A DNA stretch of 27,669 bases, taken from NCBI RefSeq assembly GCF_000003605.2, contig NW_003124896.1, forward strand, positions 314,672-342,340. Reading direction: 5' to 3'. A model generated the notes under the pieces. It was not told the DNA's origin. It saw only the letters and a program-made list of their open reading frames with translations, and did not search any database. The DNA comes from Saccoglossus kowalevskii. Lineage: Eukaryota > Hemichordata > Enteropneusta > Harrimaniidae. Shown one piece after another: positions 1-9,854 of this stretch (its first letter is position 1; each line of letters opens with the position of its first letter). Position numbers and translations under genes: made by a program.

Positions 1-167
1 AGTGGGCAAAATATAATGTACAGAAAGATTGCCCGTAGAGTATCGCTACACTGAAAAGTAAGCAACCGACAGCCTGTATAAAAGGGGGCCTGTGATTGGC
101 TGTTACTTACGCGAGAGTTGAACGGGACTTGCGTAGGCGTCGGATCAGATGTAGGTAGGGCGGAATT
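1..167 (+). promoter_or_regulatory. Promoter-like patch at the left edge (TATA and inverted CCAAT)
   Basis: A strong TATA-type sequence, TATAAAAG, lies at 77-84 and is followed by a G run. An inverted CCAAT box (GATTGG) sits a few bases downstream, near 93. About 165 bases here are richer in GC than the A-rich DNA that follows. No open reading frame downstream is convincing, so this could equally be the inside of an old repeat or LTR. The motifs are seen; a promoter role is inference. Confidence 0.25.
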
Positions 168-252
168 AAAAAAAATCAAAATCAAAGTAAAATAATAAAA
201 TAAAAAGGCATTAATAACAAAAGTAATAAAAAATAAAATTAAAATAAGTTTA
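168..252 (+). repeat. A-rich low-complexity stretch
   Basis: About 85 bases are made almost only of A with scattered T, G and C. This could be the decayed poly(A) tail of a retroposed sequence whose body would be bases 1-167, or simple low-complexity DNA. No target-site duplication could be recognised because the left boundary is outside the window. Confidence 0.4.
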
Positions 253-879
253 TAGCCAAAATAGTTAAAGCCCGTACACTACATCAGATTTTAATCAGAT
301 TGACATTAATCTTTTATGTCTGGATGTGTATATTCTAGTATTTTACATATCTGTCATATAGAGTATCTTAGCTGAGACGTACTCTATATCAGTCATAGAG
401 CTTATTTTAATGCTTTACTTTGTACTGTCATAACCCGGACCGAGAATCATTGCTTGGCCATCTTTGTCTCCTGTATCATTGTAGCTCATTTTGTGTGGTT
501 TCCACTTGTTCTAAATTAACGTACTTGACAGTAGTATATTCCCACTGTGGGTGGGAAACTAAATTTAGAATCTGTTTATTCGTGTATTGGTGTCATTTGC
601 TGTGAAATGCTGTTTGAGTTTCAATGTCGTTACAGTACATGTATGGTGATTGTTAACCTTGTAAGTTTTTCTAGCACTCTAGAATTCTCTGTAATCAGCA
701 GCCTAGGGTTAGTTCATATGTTCACACCTCATGGGGTGAGTACTGGATCTACCTTCACATGCTCGCACATGGACAGACAATCATTTCTAAAATGGTTAGT
801 CCAGGAATTAATATTGCAGTATAGTTATTTTTTATGCAACTACCTTCATGTATGCTCCATAACTAGACAATATCTAAAT
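253..879. other. No gene recognised
   Basis: AT-rich DNA. Overlapping open frames between 420 and 891 have a leucine, cysteine and serine composition typical of translated noncoding DNA, and they have no domain, no signal of splicing and no family resemblance. Nothing else is supported. Confidence 0.5.
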
Positions 880-1404
880 AATACAAATTAGTGGTAGTAA
901 TTGGCAAACAATGACAAAAACTAGAAGGAAAAAATGTGAAAATCACAAATGTTATTGTTATTGGCAAATATTTACACCCATCTAGCACAGGCAACTCTTA
1001 AGACCATTACCGCTGTTTGCCTCGATCCGGGAAAAGGAGCAAACTGATTACGTAAGGAAGGCCTTCCATGACCCGACAAAAATACATTACCTGGTAGACA
1101 AGGATTAGTGACACACAAACCTATATCTGCCTAGTTTAGACAATAATAATAGAAAGTAATTTGCAGCAACTAATAAATAATAACCCTTGTATTTTTAAAA
1201 TTTTTCTAATTATCGTATACTTTTTATCGTTAATATTCATGAATATTTGTAACCACTGTATACTGGATGATTACATTTTAGAAGAAGCATAATAGAATGA
1301 CTGTGTTGTTTATAATATTATTAGTAATATCGATTATCACGTTCGCTTCTTCATTAGCATTTTGACTTAAATGAAATACACAACAAAAAGCTGACAAATA
1401 ACAT
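880..1404 (+). repeat. Diverged dispersed repeat, copy A
   Basis: This block is similar over its whole length, in the same orientation, to 22222-22674. Shared islands include the opening ATACAAATTAGTGGTAGTAA, a central TTTGCCTCGAT, ACCTATAT near the middle, TTTAGAAGAAGCA towards the end, and CAAATAACAT at the close. Copy A is about 70 bases longer, with an AT-rich insertion near 1140-1250. By eye the identity is about two thirds, so the duplication is old. No coding frame is conserved between the copies. It may be a nonautonomous transposon or an ancient segmental duplication. Confidence 0.6.
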
Positions 1405-3290
1405 TCAAGTATAAATATAAAACAAATTTAGTGAATATAATAGTTGACAATACTTTTTCTGAAACATGAAACAGTTGACTAATGTTCATATATAAATTAT
1501 TGGCTCCTTTTATCCACAATTATAGAGGGCGAGCAAGTTGAATGCAAATGAGATGTCTTCAGTTCTAGCAATGTGCACACACTAGCGAATTCCAGTTGTA
1601 AAGACTGTGCCCCTCTGAATACAACTATAGATTTTGTGTATATTCAGGTGTCATGTGACGGGAGTGTAGAGTGTAGGGCAATGTGCAGCGGGCTTAGTGA
1701 ACAACGTTTATTTGAATCAACCCATTGCAGTTAAAACAAAACAAAAAGTAGACAGGGCGGGGTGGAACAGAAATGTATAATAACGGGAAAATGGACATTG
1801 TAACATACATGGAGTGAGGTCAGATGTGAGCACATCCATATATAGCACCCGTCATCTTTCTGAATCATAATCAAGTGGTTACTGTTTTCAACTTGAAGTC
1901 TACATCAGACAAGTGATATTGATGCTATTTGAGATTATTGTGTTACAGTATTTGACCACAAGCTCATTATATCTGCCAACAAGCTTTCTATATTTAAGGC
2001 CAGTCATTTTCTATAAAATCGTTGGCTTAATAGTTTTGACGAATGAAGACAATGTAATTTTAAAAAGTCTTCATTATGTACTAAACGTCTTGACAAAGAA
2101 AATGCGGTGGTAAATCCTGTACTTAATCTGAGCATAAAAGTATAAATTATTCATCTGTGGTATTTAGTGTATGCAAATATATATATACGTCTTCAGATTA
2201 TTATGAAAGACGTTATTGAATAGACGGAAGTGTGTTGCTATTATTCTCCATATATACCAATGACGGTCGAACACAAATGCATGTCAAATTGTCTGATTAG
2301 TCAAATGTTTTAATCATTTTTTTAGGTTATAATCAATGTACATGTCTATTAAATATATATTCCTACTGAATGGCGTTTACAATGTTTATGTGGGGACATC
2401 ATATGCATACGTATTGTTATTTAGTTATTGTTCATAGTGTATCAGCAGCTAATATAAGAAAAAAATAATATAACAAATCAAAACACAGTCACTAATAATA
2501 TGTGTGACAGGAGTGGGCTAAAAGTTAAATTCACTCAATAATAAAATCACAACAGCCGCTCAATAAATGTGCGTGAGCGCCCTCTGAGTTGAACTGGATG
2601 AGTGAATGTATGTGAATGACAAAGGGCGCTGTTCTATCGATATTTTCATTGCTGTATCACTAATACTCGGCAATACACAATGTTAAGCAAAATTCAGTAT
2701 GATTTGTATCATTGAATATTGATTTTTCTAAAACTATTTACTTGCTCACCATTATGAACCATATTATGTTCTTGGGGATGTTGCATTGATTCTGCCGACT
2801 TTGTATACTCAAGTGGACAGCTGAAAAACTTGACAATGATATGGAAAACTCTCAATAAAATGAGTTATATCAGTAACAAAACAGCGACCGTTATCCGGTT
2901 TTTATGTCGATGTTCCAAATAAGTTATTTTGAAGTTGTTAGGCTAAACAAATGTGCTAAAATATGACATAATCTCCCCTAAAGTGAGAATTCACAATTGT
3001 CTTGTTTTCTCGGTGTTTCCGGAGCACATCGATGTGAACGATCGAAAATGACGTCGTTCCGGCCATCGCCACTAAGTTGTGGTTTGGGTGCGAGTAAGGT
3101 TCATTTCCGTATTTTAATTTTGACTGAATCATGTTACACTTTTTCACTGTTGTTGCGCATAGTTCGCAAAATCGCAAAATGTTGGAAATATGAATCGTTT
3201 GAAAAATAAAACGAACAAAGGGAAACAATAGAAATACAGAATCGAATTCCATGACCACCTCTCCACGACAACGTGACTTTCGGGATCACT
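1405..3290. other. No gene recognised
   Basis: AT-rich DNA with no exon, RNA gene or repeat that I can support. Short open frames at 1913-2113, 2956-3258 (minus) and 2997-3209 have no recognisable domain. A few GCGCCCTC and GGGCGCTGTT motifs near 2578 and 2625 resemble the core of CTCF-type sites but are too short to call. Confidence 0.5.
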
Positions 3291-3303
3291 AGCATCATAG
3301 TGG

Positions 3304-3318
3304 AGCCGCCATTTTTCA
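3304..3318 (-). promoter_or_regulatory. YY1-type site (AAAATGGCGGC on the minus strand)
   Basis: On the minus strand the sequence AAAAATGGCGGCTCC matches the well-known YY1 core AANATGGCGGC, which often lies at or just after transcription starts. The next 300 bases on that strand are richer in CpG than their surroundings. No convincing coding exon follows on either strand, so a minus-strand promoter here is only a possibility. Confidence 0.25.
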
Positions 3319-3727
3319 ATTTTATTTATGTTACAAATTGATCAGTCTTATTGATTTTGGAGGTCATGTGTCCATAAAACAAACACAGAGGTACATGCAT
3401 AACTTATATGTATATGCATACATTCTGTAAGCAAAATTCTGTCTTTCAGTTGATATTGTAATCTTATATATGAACAAAACAATCACTACAATTTATTTAA
3501 AGAATAGCATTGCATCACCCCCTCAGGGGAGGTATACAGTAGGAGATATTAGGTAATCGTTGTGCTTAGTAACAATGCATAATCGGTGAACGTTTTGCCT
3601 ATAATCGGTCGTATCAGCTTTTACAAGATTATTGCCCTCGGAGGTGACCGAATTGAGTTACTCTTGCATGGAAGGCCTGTGAATAAAAGAGGCGATGTTC
3701 TTAAGTGGACAGATTCATCTGGTGTTG

Positions 3728-3815
3728 GAAAAAAACAGTCAAACCTGTCTATAAAGGACAGTCAGTGGACTGAGTCAAACTGTCAGGTAGACAGGTGTCT
3801 TTATATGGAGGTGGC
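3728..3815. repeat. Foldback-like transposon remnant
   Basis: ACCTGTCTATAAAGGACA on the left is followed about 50 bases later by AGACAGGTGTCTTTATAT, which holds the inverted AGACAGGT core together with a second TTTAT box. GTCAAAC and GTCAAACTGTCAGG also repeat inside. The arrangement looks like the end region of a nonautonomous DNA transposon. The repeated boxes are seen; the transposon identity is inference. Confidence 0.3.
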
Positions 3816-3819
3816 CTAA

Positions 3820-5542
3820 ATTATTCATTCAACCATGAATATTAATTCGGGCGGGGATTTTAAGGGAGATCGTAAGCTAAACAATCATGTCCATCAAACC
3901 TACACATGTATAATAAATAGAAACAATGAAGTTTATTTACATTATTACAAATTAATTTTAATACATTGTGTACTAACATGTAGGTAATTTTTAGTGAAAA
4001 AGTCACTAATTTGGATAATCACACAGCTTTACGTTTTTACAACAAATTATATCATGTCAATTTGTAGTGCCAATTGTACACTGTGAAAATGCACAGGCAA
4101 AGTCGCCTTAAAAATGGAGAAGGATTGGTGACAAATTTTACCAAACTCATAGCCACTGCTTCAACTCTCGGTGTTGAATCAGAAAGTCGAACGAACCACG
4201 ATGGTACACACAGTTTTCAAGCACGACGTTTCAAAATTGTCCAAAAGAAACGACTTTTCTCGTTCTGATTATGTGGTGAATTATTGATATCACCTTTTAT
4301 TTAGAAAGAGGATCAAAACAGAAAAAAATCTTTCGTTAAGAATGAAATCGAAAGAAACCTTCAGTAACAATACGTTTTACCCCTGTGCGAGCTGTGTTTG
4401 CATAATTTTGACAATCAACAACAAACAACAAGGCAGCCAAAATTGATCGGATTTCGCAATCCCTCGATAAAAACGGAATAAACGAAAAAATGTTTCATTA
4501 TTTTGTTAGGATATTTCATGTCGACATGTAAATAAAACATATCTCATTCAATAAAACTGTTTATTTTTTGTTTGTTTACGAGACGACGTGAATTTGCACT
4601 TCATGTGCGCGACAGTCTGGTGAAGTTCCCAATGCCGCTGGGGATTGATATTATAGTACCGATTGTAAACAAACTAGTTTTTCACTTGAAACTTTGCATA
4701 AAACTAGTACTGTTATCTTGCTCTTAAAATGTATATGACATTTTTCCAGTGTCCGGATTGTAACATTCAGATGATATTCATCGTGACTTTTTGTAACTTC
4801 ACAACGCAAGTTGCGATGGACACCCCCCCCCACTTAGCCCAAAAAAATTCCCACTCGGCAATCTGAACGTTACATTTGGCCACTTTCCGGCTAGCGATTC
4901 GCAAGTAGCTATTGTCTTTTTTGCAGCGACCGTCAAATTCATTGTATATTCACTTGCATATAGGCCAGTGACAATAGTTGCATATTGCATGTAAATGAGG
5001 AAATACATCCTTCCTAAAATTTTAATATATTTATTTAATATATATATTAAATCTCGACAAAATATTTTTATTTACAGACAACTACGTATCAAAACAATAG
5101 ATAGACGGCCTGACTATATAGTAGAGTAAACTTATACGAATTGTATATCCAAATAGAGTTTGGTGTAAAATCACAATAGCTGAATTCGTCAATAAGTATA
5201 TGTTATGGAGGGTTTGCTGGTGGTATAGATTCCAAAAATGAGTATGATAAACACAAAAACTGGATTCTTTAGGAACTTTGAATACAATATACGGTGTTAC
5301 AGTACTCAAATCCGGGTCAAGACTGTTAAACTAAATAGTGTTAAGGGCGATTTGGTGACGAGTGTCGTTCATAAACCGTTTATCGGCTTTTAGTCGGCTA
5401 ACCAGGCGTTCATAAAATAGTTTCTTTCTTCTAGATTTGACCTATTTTCCGTCATTCCATTTCCTCCTTGTAGAATGGGTTGTCTTATCAATGATCTACA
5501 TCAAGTGTGTAAGCAGTTTTACGAGGTAATCATTGTTCACAT
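3820..5542. other. No gene recognised
   Basis: AT-rich DNA upstream of the lectin gene. The open frames at 4074-4268, 4651-4833 (minus), 4799-5008 (minus) and 5082-5309 (minus) show no domain and no plausible splice structure. An AT-only stretch lies near 5020-5050. Confidence 0.5.
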
Positions 5543-5587
5543 TGACGTAAACAACGTAAGGAGTCATGTATCAAAATGTTATAAATA
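5543..5587 (+). promoter_or_regulatory. Core promoter of the lectin gene: bZIP site and TATA box
   Basis: TATAAATA at 5580-5587 lies 57 bases upstream of the start codon at 5645. That leaves room for a transcription start near 5610 and a 5' leader of about 35 bases with no upstream ATG. TGACGTAA at 5543-5550 matches sites bound by CREB/ATF and C/EBP or PAR-type bZIP factors, and a second ACGTAAG follows near 5554. The motifs are seen. Inducible, immune-type control is an inference from the factor class. Confidence 0.45.
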
Positions 5588-5644
5588 CTCTCATAAACGC
5601 CTACCAAGCCTTACAAGTCTCGAGACTTCTCGTCAGTTGGTACA

Positions 5645-8600
5645 ATGTCTACCTATACTGCACTCGTTTTGATTTGTTGCTTCATTGTCTGCTTTGGGAA
5701 CTTGAACGAGGTAGGAAACGAAATCGAACCTCAGGCGAATTATGGTAGGTTTTATGTTATTTTTTAAATGTTGTTATTTAATAGAAACTGAGATTTTATC
5801 CCCATACAACGACCCAGTACTAAAATACCTGTAATGAGTTTTCCAGCCGCAGCGGATTGCTGTTAGCCAATTGTACGATTATTATTTCAACGTTTAATTC
5901 TGGTGAATTATTTAAATGGCGTTCTGTCATTGCTATTACTAATATATTCTCTTTTGGCGTTTTAAATTGCGGTTGCGAAAACGACAGTTTGATTTTTCGT
6001 GATTACGCTGCAATTCAAAGAGACAATATTGTTCATGAGATTAATCTCAAAGTGAATATACTGACTGGATTACTATTGTATATACAATAAAATAAATGTA
6101 TACCCAAGGACGAAAAATATCGGTCAAAATAAAAATAGTAGTCGATGATACGATATTATACGATTTAGAGACTACAGAAAACATTGTAGGGTCGAGAAGT
6201 ACTTCTAAACTAGCTGTCATTCACGACGCTGATTAACCATTACAACTTTCTTCTGTTGACTGTCGGTTTGTAACGACCAATAAATATCCTTTTCTCACCT
6301 CAGTTTTTTGGACGGTTTTCCATCTCATGTTTCGAATTTTTTAAAGCAGCTCATTTCAAATGTATTGTGATATTCATCATCACCTTGATCTTTCCATGAC
6401 TGATTTCCATTCTGTATCTCCGTGCAGTGCTTTCTAGTCTTAAAGTTCGATTTTCTTTTATTGATCCATCAACTTAGTCAATTTCACCTGCAAAGCGCAG
6501 GTTTGTAATGTTTCGACCTCCAAAAGACACAGTTCCCTTGAATGTTTCAGACATAACTTGCCGTACTCCAAGTGAACCACTGAAAAATACTGGAATTTAT
6601 CATACAATAACATAATAATTACATACATTGTGATGATAATATTACAGTGAATGGGTATCCAAAAGACTGCTATGAAATTCAGCAAAAAGGTTACAGTTTG
6701 AGTGGTATATATACTATACGCCCCAGCGATAATGGTGATCGATTCAAAGTTTACTGTGATATGGATACAGATGGCGGAGGATGGACAGTAAGACCTTTTT
6801 AAATTGTTTTATTGTTCATCATGCGGGTAATAGTGGGAATATTTCTTTAAATATGTATAAATTCATCATGGAATAAATGTGTATGCGTGCGATAGAATTG
6901 GTCTAAACATATATTTTGAACATTGGTTGTAGGTAATTCAGAGAAGAGAGAATGGTAGATTAGATTTCTACCGCGGTTGGCGAGATTATAAATATGGTTT
7001 TGGACTTCCCGGATCGGAGCACTGGTTAGGTAATGATAATATTTACAGACTGACCAATCAAGGACCTCAATACGAACTGAGATTTGATTTAGAAGACTTT
7101 GATGGAATGACTAGATACGCCAAGTACAGTAACTTTGCCATTAGTGACGAATTCACCAAATATAGACTGAGTTTGGGATCATACAGTGGTACTGCTGGTA
7201 AGTACAAACTCAAAAAAATGCTGTTTTGGGACGCTGTCATTAGAGGTCTAAGTTTATTAATGCCTAATGTGTGGTATTGCTCGAAGCAGTGTCGATATTG
7301 TTTCAAGCATATAAATTAAAACAGATCTTAAACTTATGAATATTAGGTTGAAATGTTTGTAAATTATTGTGTGAATTTGGATAAGTAGGCATTAAAACAA
7401 ACAGTAACGACTGCATGGCGTCCAGAAGAAAAATATTTTAAAATCTCGGTCTCTTTCCCTTTCCTTTCGGCAACTGGATATTTGCGATGTTATAGGCGTT
7501 CCTAAGTGACATCTTTGGTAATAATAACGTATCCAGAGGCAGAAAAAAGATAACAGCCAAACGAACAAAGACATTCGATCTTGCGAAACCCAACCAGCGA
7601 TATTGATGGTTGTAATTTAACGATTTGTAAGGTGGTGTCAATATTGATGCTTTGTTATACTAATAGCGAACAATGGAATTGGTTACACAGTTTTGATTGT
7701 TTTGAAAATGGAAAATAACACAATTTTATTATTATTTTATTTGGTTTGTTTGAAATTGGTTCTCAAAATGCAAGGTCACTAACTCTTACATACCCGAATT
7801 TGTACCAAACATTTTCTAATGTTTTAGAAATACATACTATTTCTACAGAAGGAAGAGTTAACGAGTTGAAATCGTCATTAGGCATCTGAAAATTAAAGTA
7901 TAATGAATAATTCTAAAACTTTGCGTCTGTAATTAATTAAGTAATGTAGAACTCCTTATACGGAGGTCGGGAGTACGCCAATATAATTGTTTAATACACC
8001 CCGGAGCTGAACTGATGTACGGATATCATGGCTGTTAGCATATTAGGATTGCCTATAAAAATCATGACATCAAAAATGCCGGGCCGTTGTGCCATTGCAA
8101 GAAACAGTTTTTACTATTAAGTGCGGATAGACATAAACCATGATTTCAGCATTAAAGAAAATTATATTAAACCGGATTAATATTTCAATTATCAATATTA
8201 TTTTCACCAGTGCATTGATAACGGTAGTCTTACAATTGCAGTAACTGTTTTATATCACAAGATGCCAGATTGATTTAATAACTTTTTTTTCAGAATTGAA
8301 GTTACGTTTTATTTGGGTCGATTGAGTCATTGACCGCTTGCAATGTGTACGTCATATGCTGGTAGTTAGTCTTAACTTTGGCTCCCGAATCTTAGTTTGT
8401 AGGATATGTAGTGTAAGATCGGTTGAGTGTGCGTGTAATCAAAGTTTTCGCAATTATAATAAACAATTGTCAAGTTGAGATAAATGCATATTTTAGTTTA
8501 GTTTAATTTAGTGAGCACACCCAAGTAGCTTAGACTGAGTATAAAAACATCCTGTGCCAGGCAGCATATGACCTTCAAATATAATATTATACATGATGAA

Positions 8601-9100
8601 CACATCGCCGTAACCATGGCCTGTTTACATCACAGTGTAAGCTTCGAAGAGGAAATAAGCTCTGGTTGCGAGAAGGAATGTAAAGTAATCAAGTCTAATG
8701 GCGATCCCCAATATGTTATCCATGCACAGATAGGTCGTTATTCTCAATGTATGTTACGAACATGATATATGTTACCTGACAATATTTCTAATTCCGTACT
8801 AAAATATAAACATGCACACTCATTGAACGATTTCCTCTTGGTTTGTTAGGAGATTCTTTCTCTGTTCACGCCGGGTCATATTTCTCAACCAGAGACCGGG
8901 ATAATGATGCATACGGCAGTCGTTGTGCAACTTTATACACAGGCGCATGGTGGTATGAGTCGTGTCATTCTTCCAACCTGAATGGCCAGTATCTTGGTGG
9001 ACATACTAACCTGTATGCAAAAGGTGTGGTTTGGTACCATTGGAAAACACATTATTATTCACTTAAACGTACAGAAATGAAAATAAGACCAATCAATTGA
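5645..9100 (+). CDS. Secreted fibrinogen-domain lectin (tachylectin-5/ficolin-like), four exons
   Basis: Exons are 5645-5744, 6648-6787, 6933-7197 and 8850-9100. All introns are GT..AG and all phases agree, giving 251 residues ending in TGA. Residues 1-18 (MSTYTALVLICCFIVCFG) form a signal peptide and 19-38 a short linker. The rest is one complete fibrinogen-related domain. It opens with KDCYEI; CDMDTDGGGWTVIQRR spans the exon 2-3 junction. A DRDND calcium site is at 184-188 and GAWWYESCHSSNLNG at 200-214, the region that binds acetyl groups in tachylectin-5A and ficolins. Cys41-Cys70 and Cys194-Cys207 are the expected disulfides. There is no collagen or coiled-coil region, so oligomers would have to form through the domain itself. 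The start has A at -3 and is the first ATG after the TATA box. Family members bind acetylated sugars on microbes and act in innate immunity; that role here is inferred from the family. Confidence 0.93.
5745..6647 (+). other. Intron 1 of the lectin gene
   Basis: The intron starts GTAGGT and ends ATTACAG. It splits a valine codon (phase 1). Direct splicing of the signal-peptide exon to the domain exon restores the frame, so no extra exon is required. No coding exon or repeat is recognisable inside; the open frames at 5857-6090 and 6458-6685 (minus) have no domain. Confidence 0.7.
7198..8849 (+). other. Intron 3 of the lectin gene
   Basis: This is the longest intron, about 1.65 kb. It starts GTAAGT, ends TTTGTTAG after a pyrimidine-rich tract, and splits a glycine codon in phase 1. 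It interrupts the domain just before the GDS segment. It contains a TATAAAAA box at 8540-8547 followed by a 65-codon open frame starting at 8568 with no recognised domain. That frame cannot be part of the lectin because the domain is already complete. Confidence 0.75.
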
Positions 9101-9111
9101 ATTTTGTTAGT

Positions 9112-9117
9112 AATAAA
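9112..9117 (+). terminator. Candidate polyadenylation signal AATAAA
   Basis: AATAAA begins 12 bases after the lectin stop codon. This would give a very short 3' untranslated region. No other canonical signal lies within the next 150 bases, so it is the best candidate for the end of the gene. Confidence 0.45.
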
Positions 9118-9697
9118 TCATATTAACTATTTTATACAGATGGTCACAACTTGTAGTTTAAATCCTACTTATACGCTTCAAAATACAATAACATTCAAAT
9201 GTCCGTGTTAAATATCTGAAAACATAATTATAAGAAATACAGTCATTTTATGACAATATGAGTAATATTATTACAAATATAAATATGGCTGATTATAAAT
9301 GTTATGATTAAATAACCTTTTGCAAATAAAATAATTTTTGCTATCAATGTCTGCAATATACTTCCTAATAAGAAGATAACGCCCTGTCTAACAAATATAC
9401 AGTGATTATTTGTATATTTTTCACATGCTTTTCTCAAGTTCAGAGAGCCTCAGTTGAAGAATGACAGACAATTGGCTAACGAAGTAATAGATACAACTGT
9501 GTACTGCAAATTACTTTATTTTCGCTTGGAATTATTTTTTGTTAATTTAACTGAAGGAGTGATTCAATGAAAATAAAATCCAGCGAATTTACCTTTTTTC
9601 CTATAATTTACATTCACCTCGTCAGGAATCAGTGGAAATAAATTCCATTTAAAAACACCCAACAAATTAATTCCAACAAAAATAAATTATTTTACAG
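9118..9697. other. No gene recognised
   Basis: AT-rich spacer between the lectin gene and the candidate exon at 9698. The minus-strand open frame at 9243-9437 is of low complexity, and I see no domain in it. Confidence 0.5.
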
Positions 9698-9854
9698 TAC
9701 TTTGACAGAACAGCTGGAGTCTATGAATAAAAGTGTTGTCGAATTCAAAACACTGGAGATGCAGGTGGATATGTTGCTGCCCCTACAAACAAAACTTCGA
9801 TCATTATTTGAAAATTGTATATTTGATGACAATGACAGATTTCCATTTAAATAA
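9698..9854 (+). CDS. Possible orphan terminal exon with a coiled-coil-like sequence
   Basis: A good acceptor (ATTATTTTACAG) is followed by 51 open codons ending in TAA, in only one of the three frames. The peptide is rich in Glu, Lys, Gln and Leu with leucine-like heptad spacing, for example TEQLESMNKSVVEFKTLEMQ, and it closes with a short acidic and aromatic tail. This composition differs from the random AT-rich frames around it. No upstream exon is visible between the lectin stop and this point. It would have to belong to a gene that spans the lectin, to an alternative lectin transcript, or to a broken gene copy. I do not recognise the family. Confidence 0.35.

Noticed and set aside
547..891. 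Open frame of 114 codons near the left edge
   Set aside because: Ser/Cys/Leu/Tyr-rich random-looking composition, no domain and an overlapping frame of similar quality. No splice signals fit.
8568..8765. Extra exon of the lectin gene
   Set aside because: Exons 3 and 4 join in phase and complete the domain. Adding this segment would interrupt the conserved SGTAGDS region.
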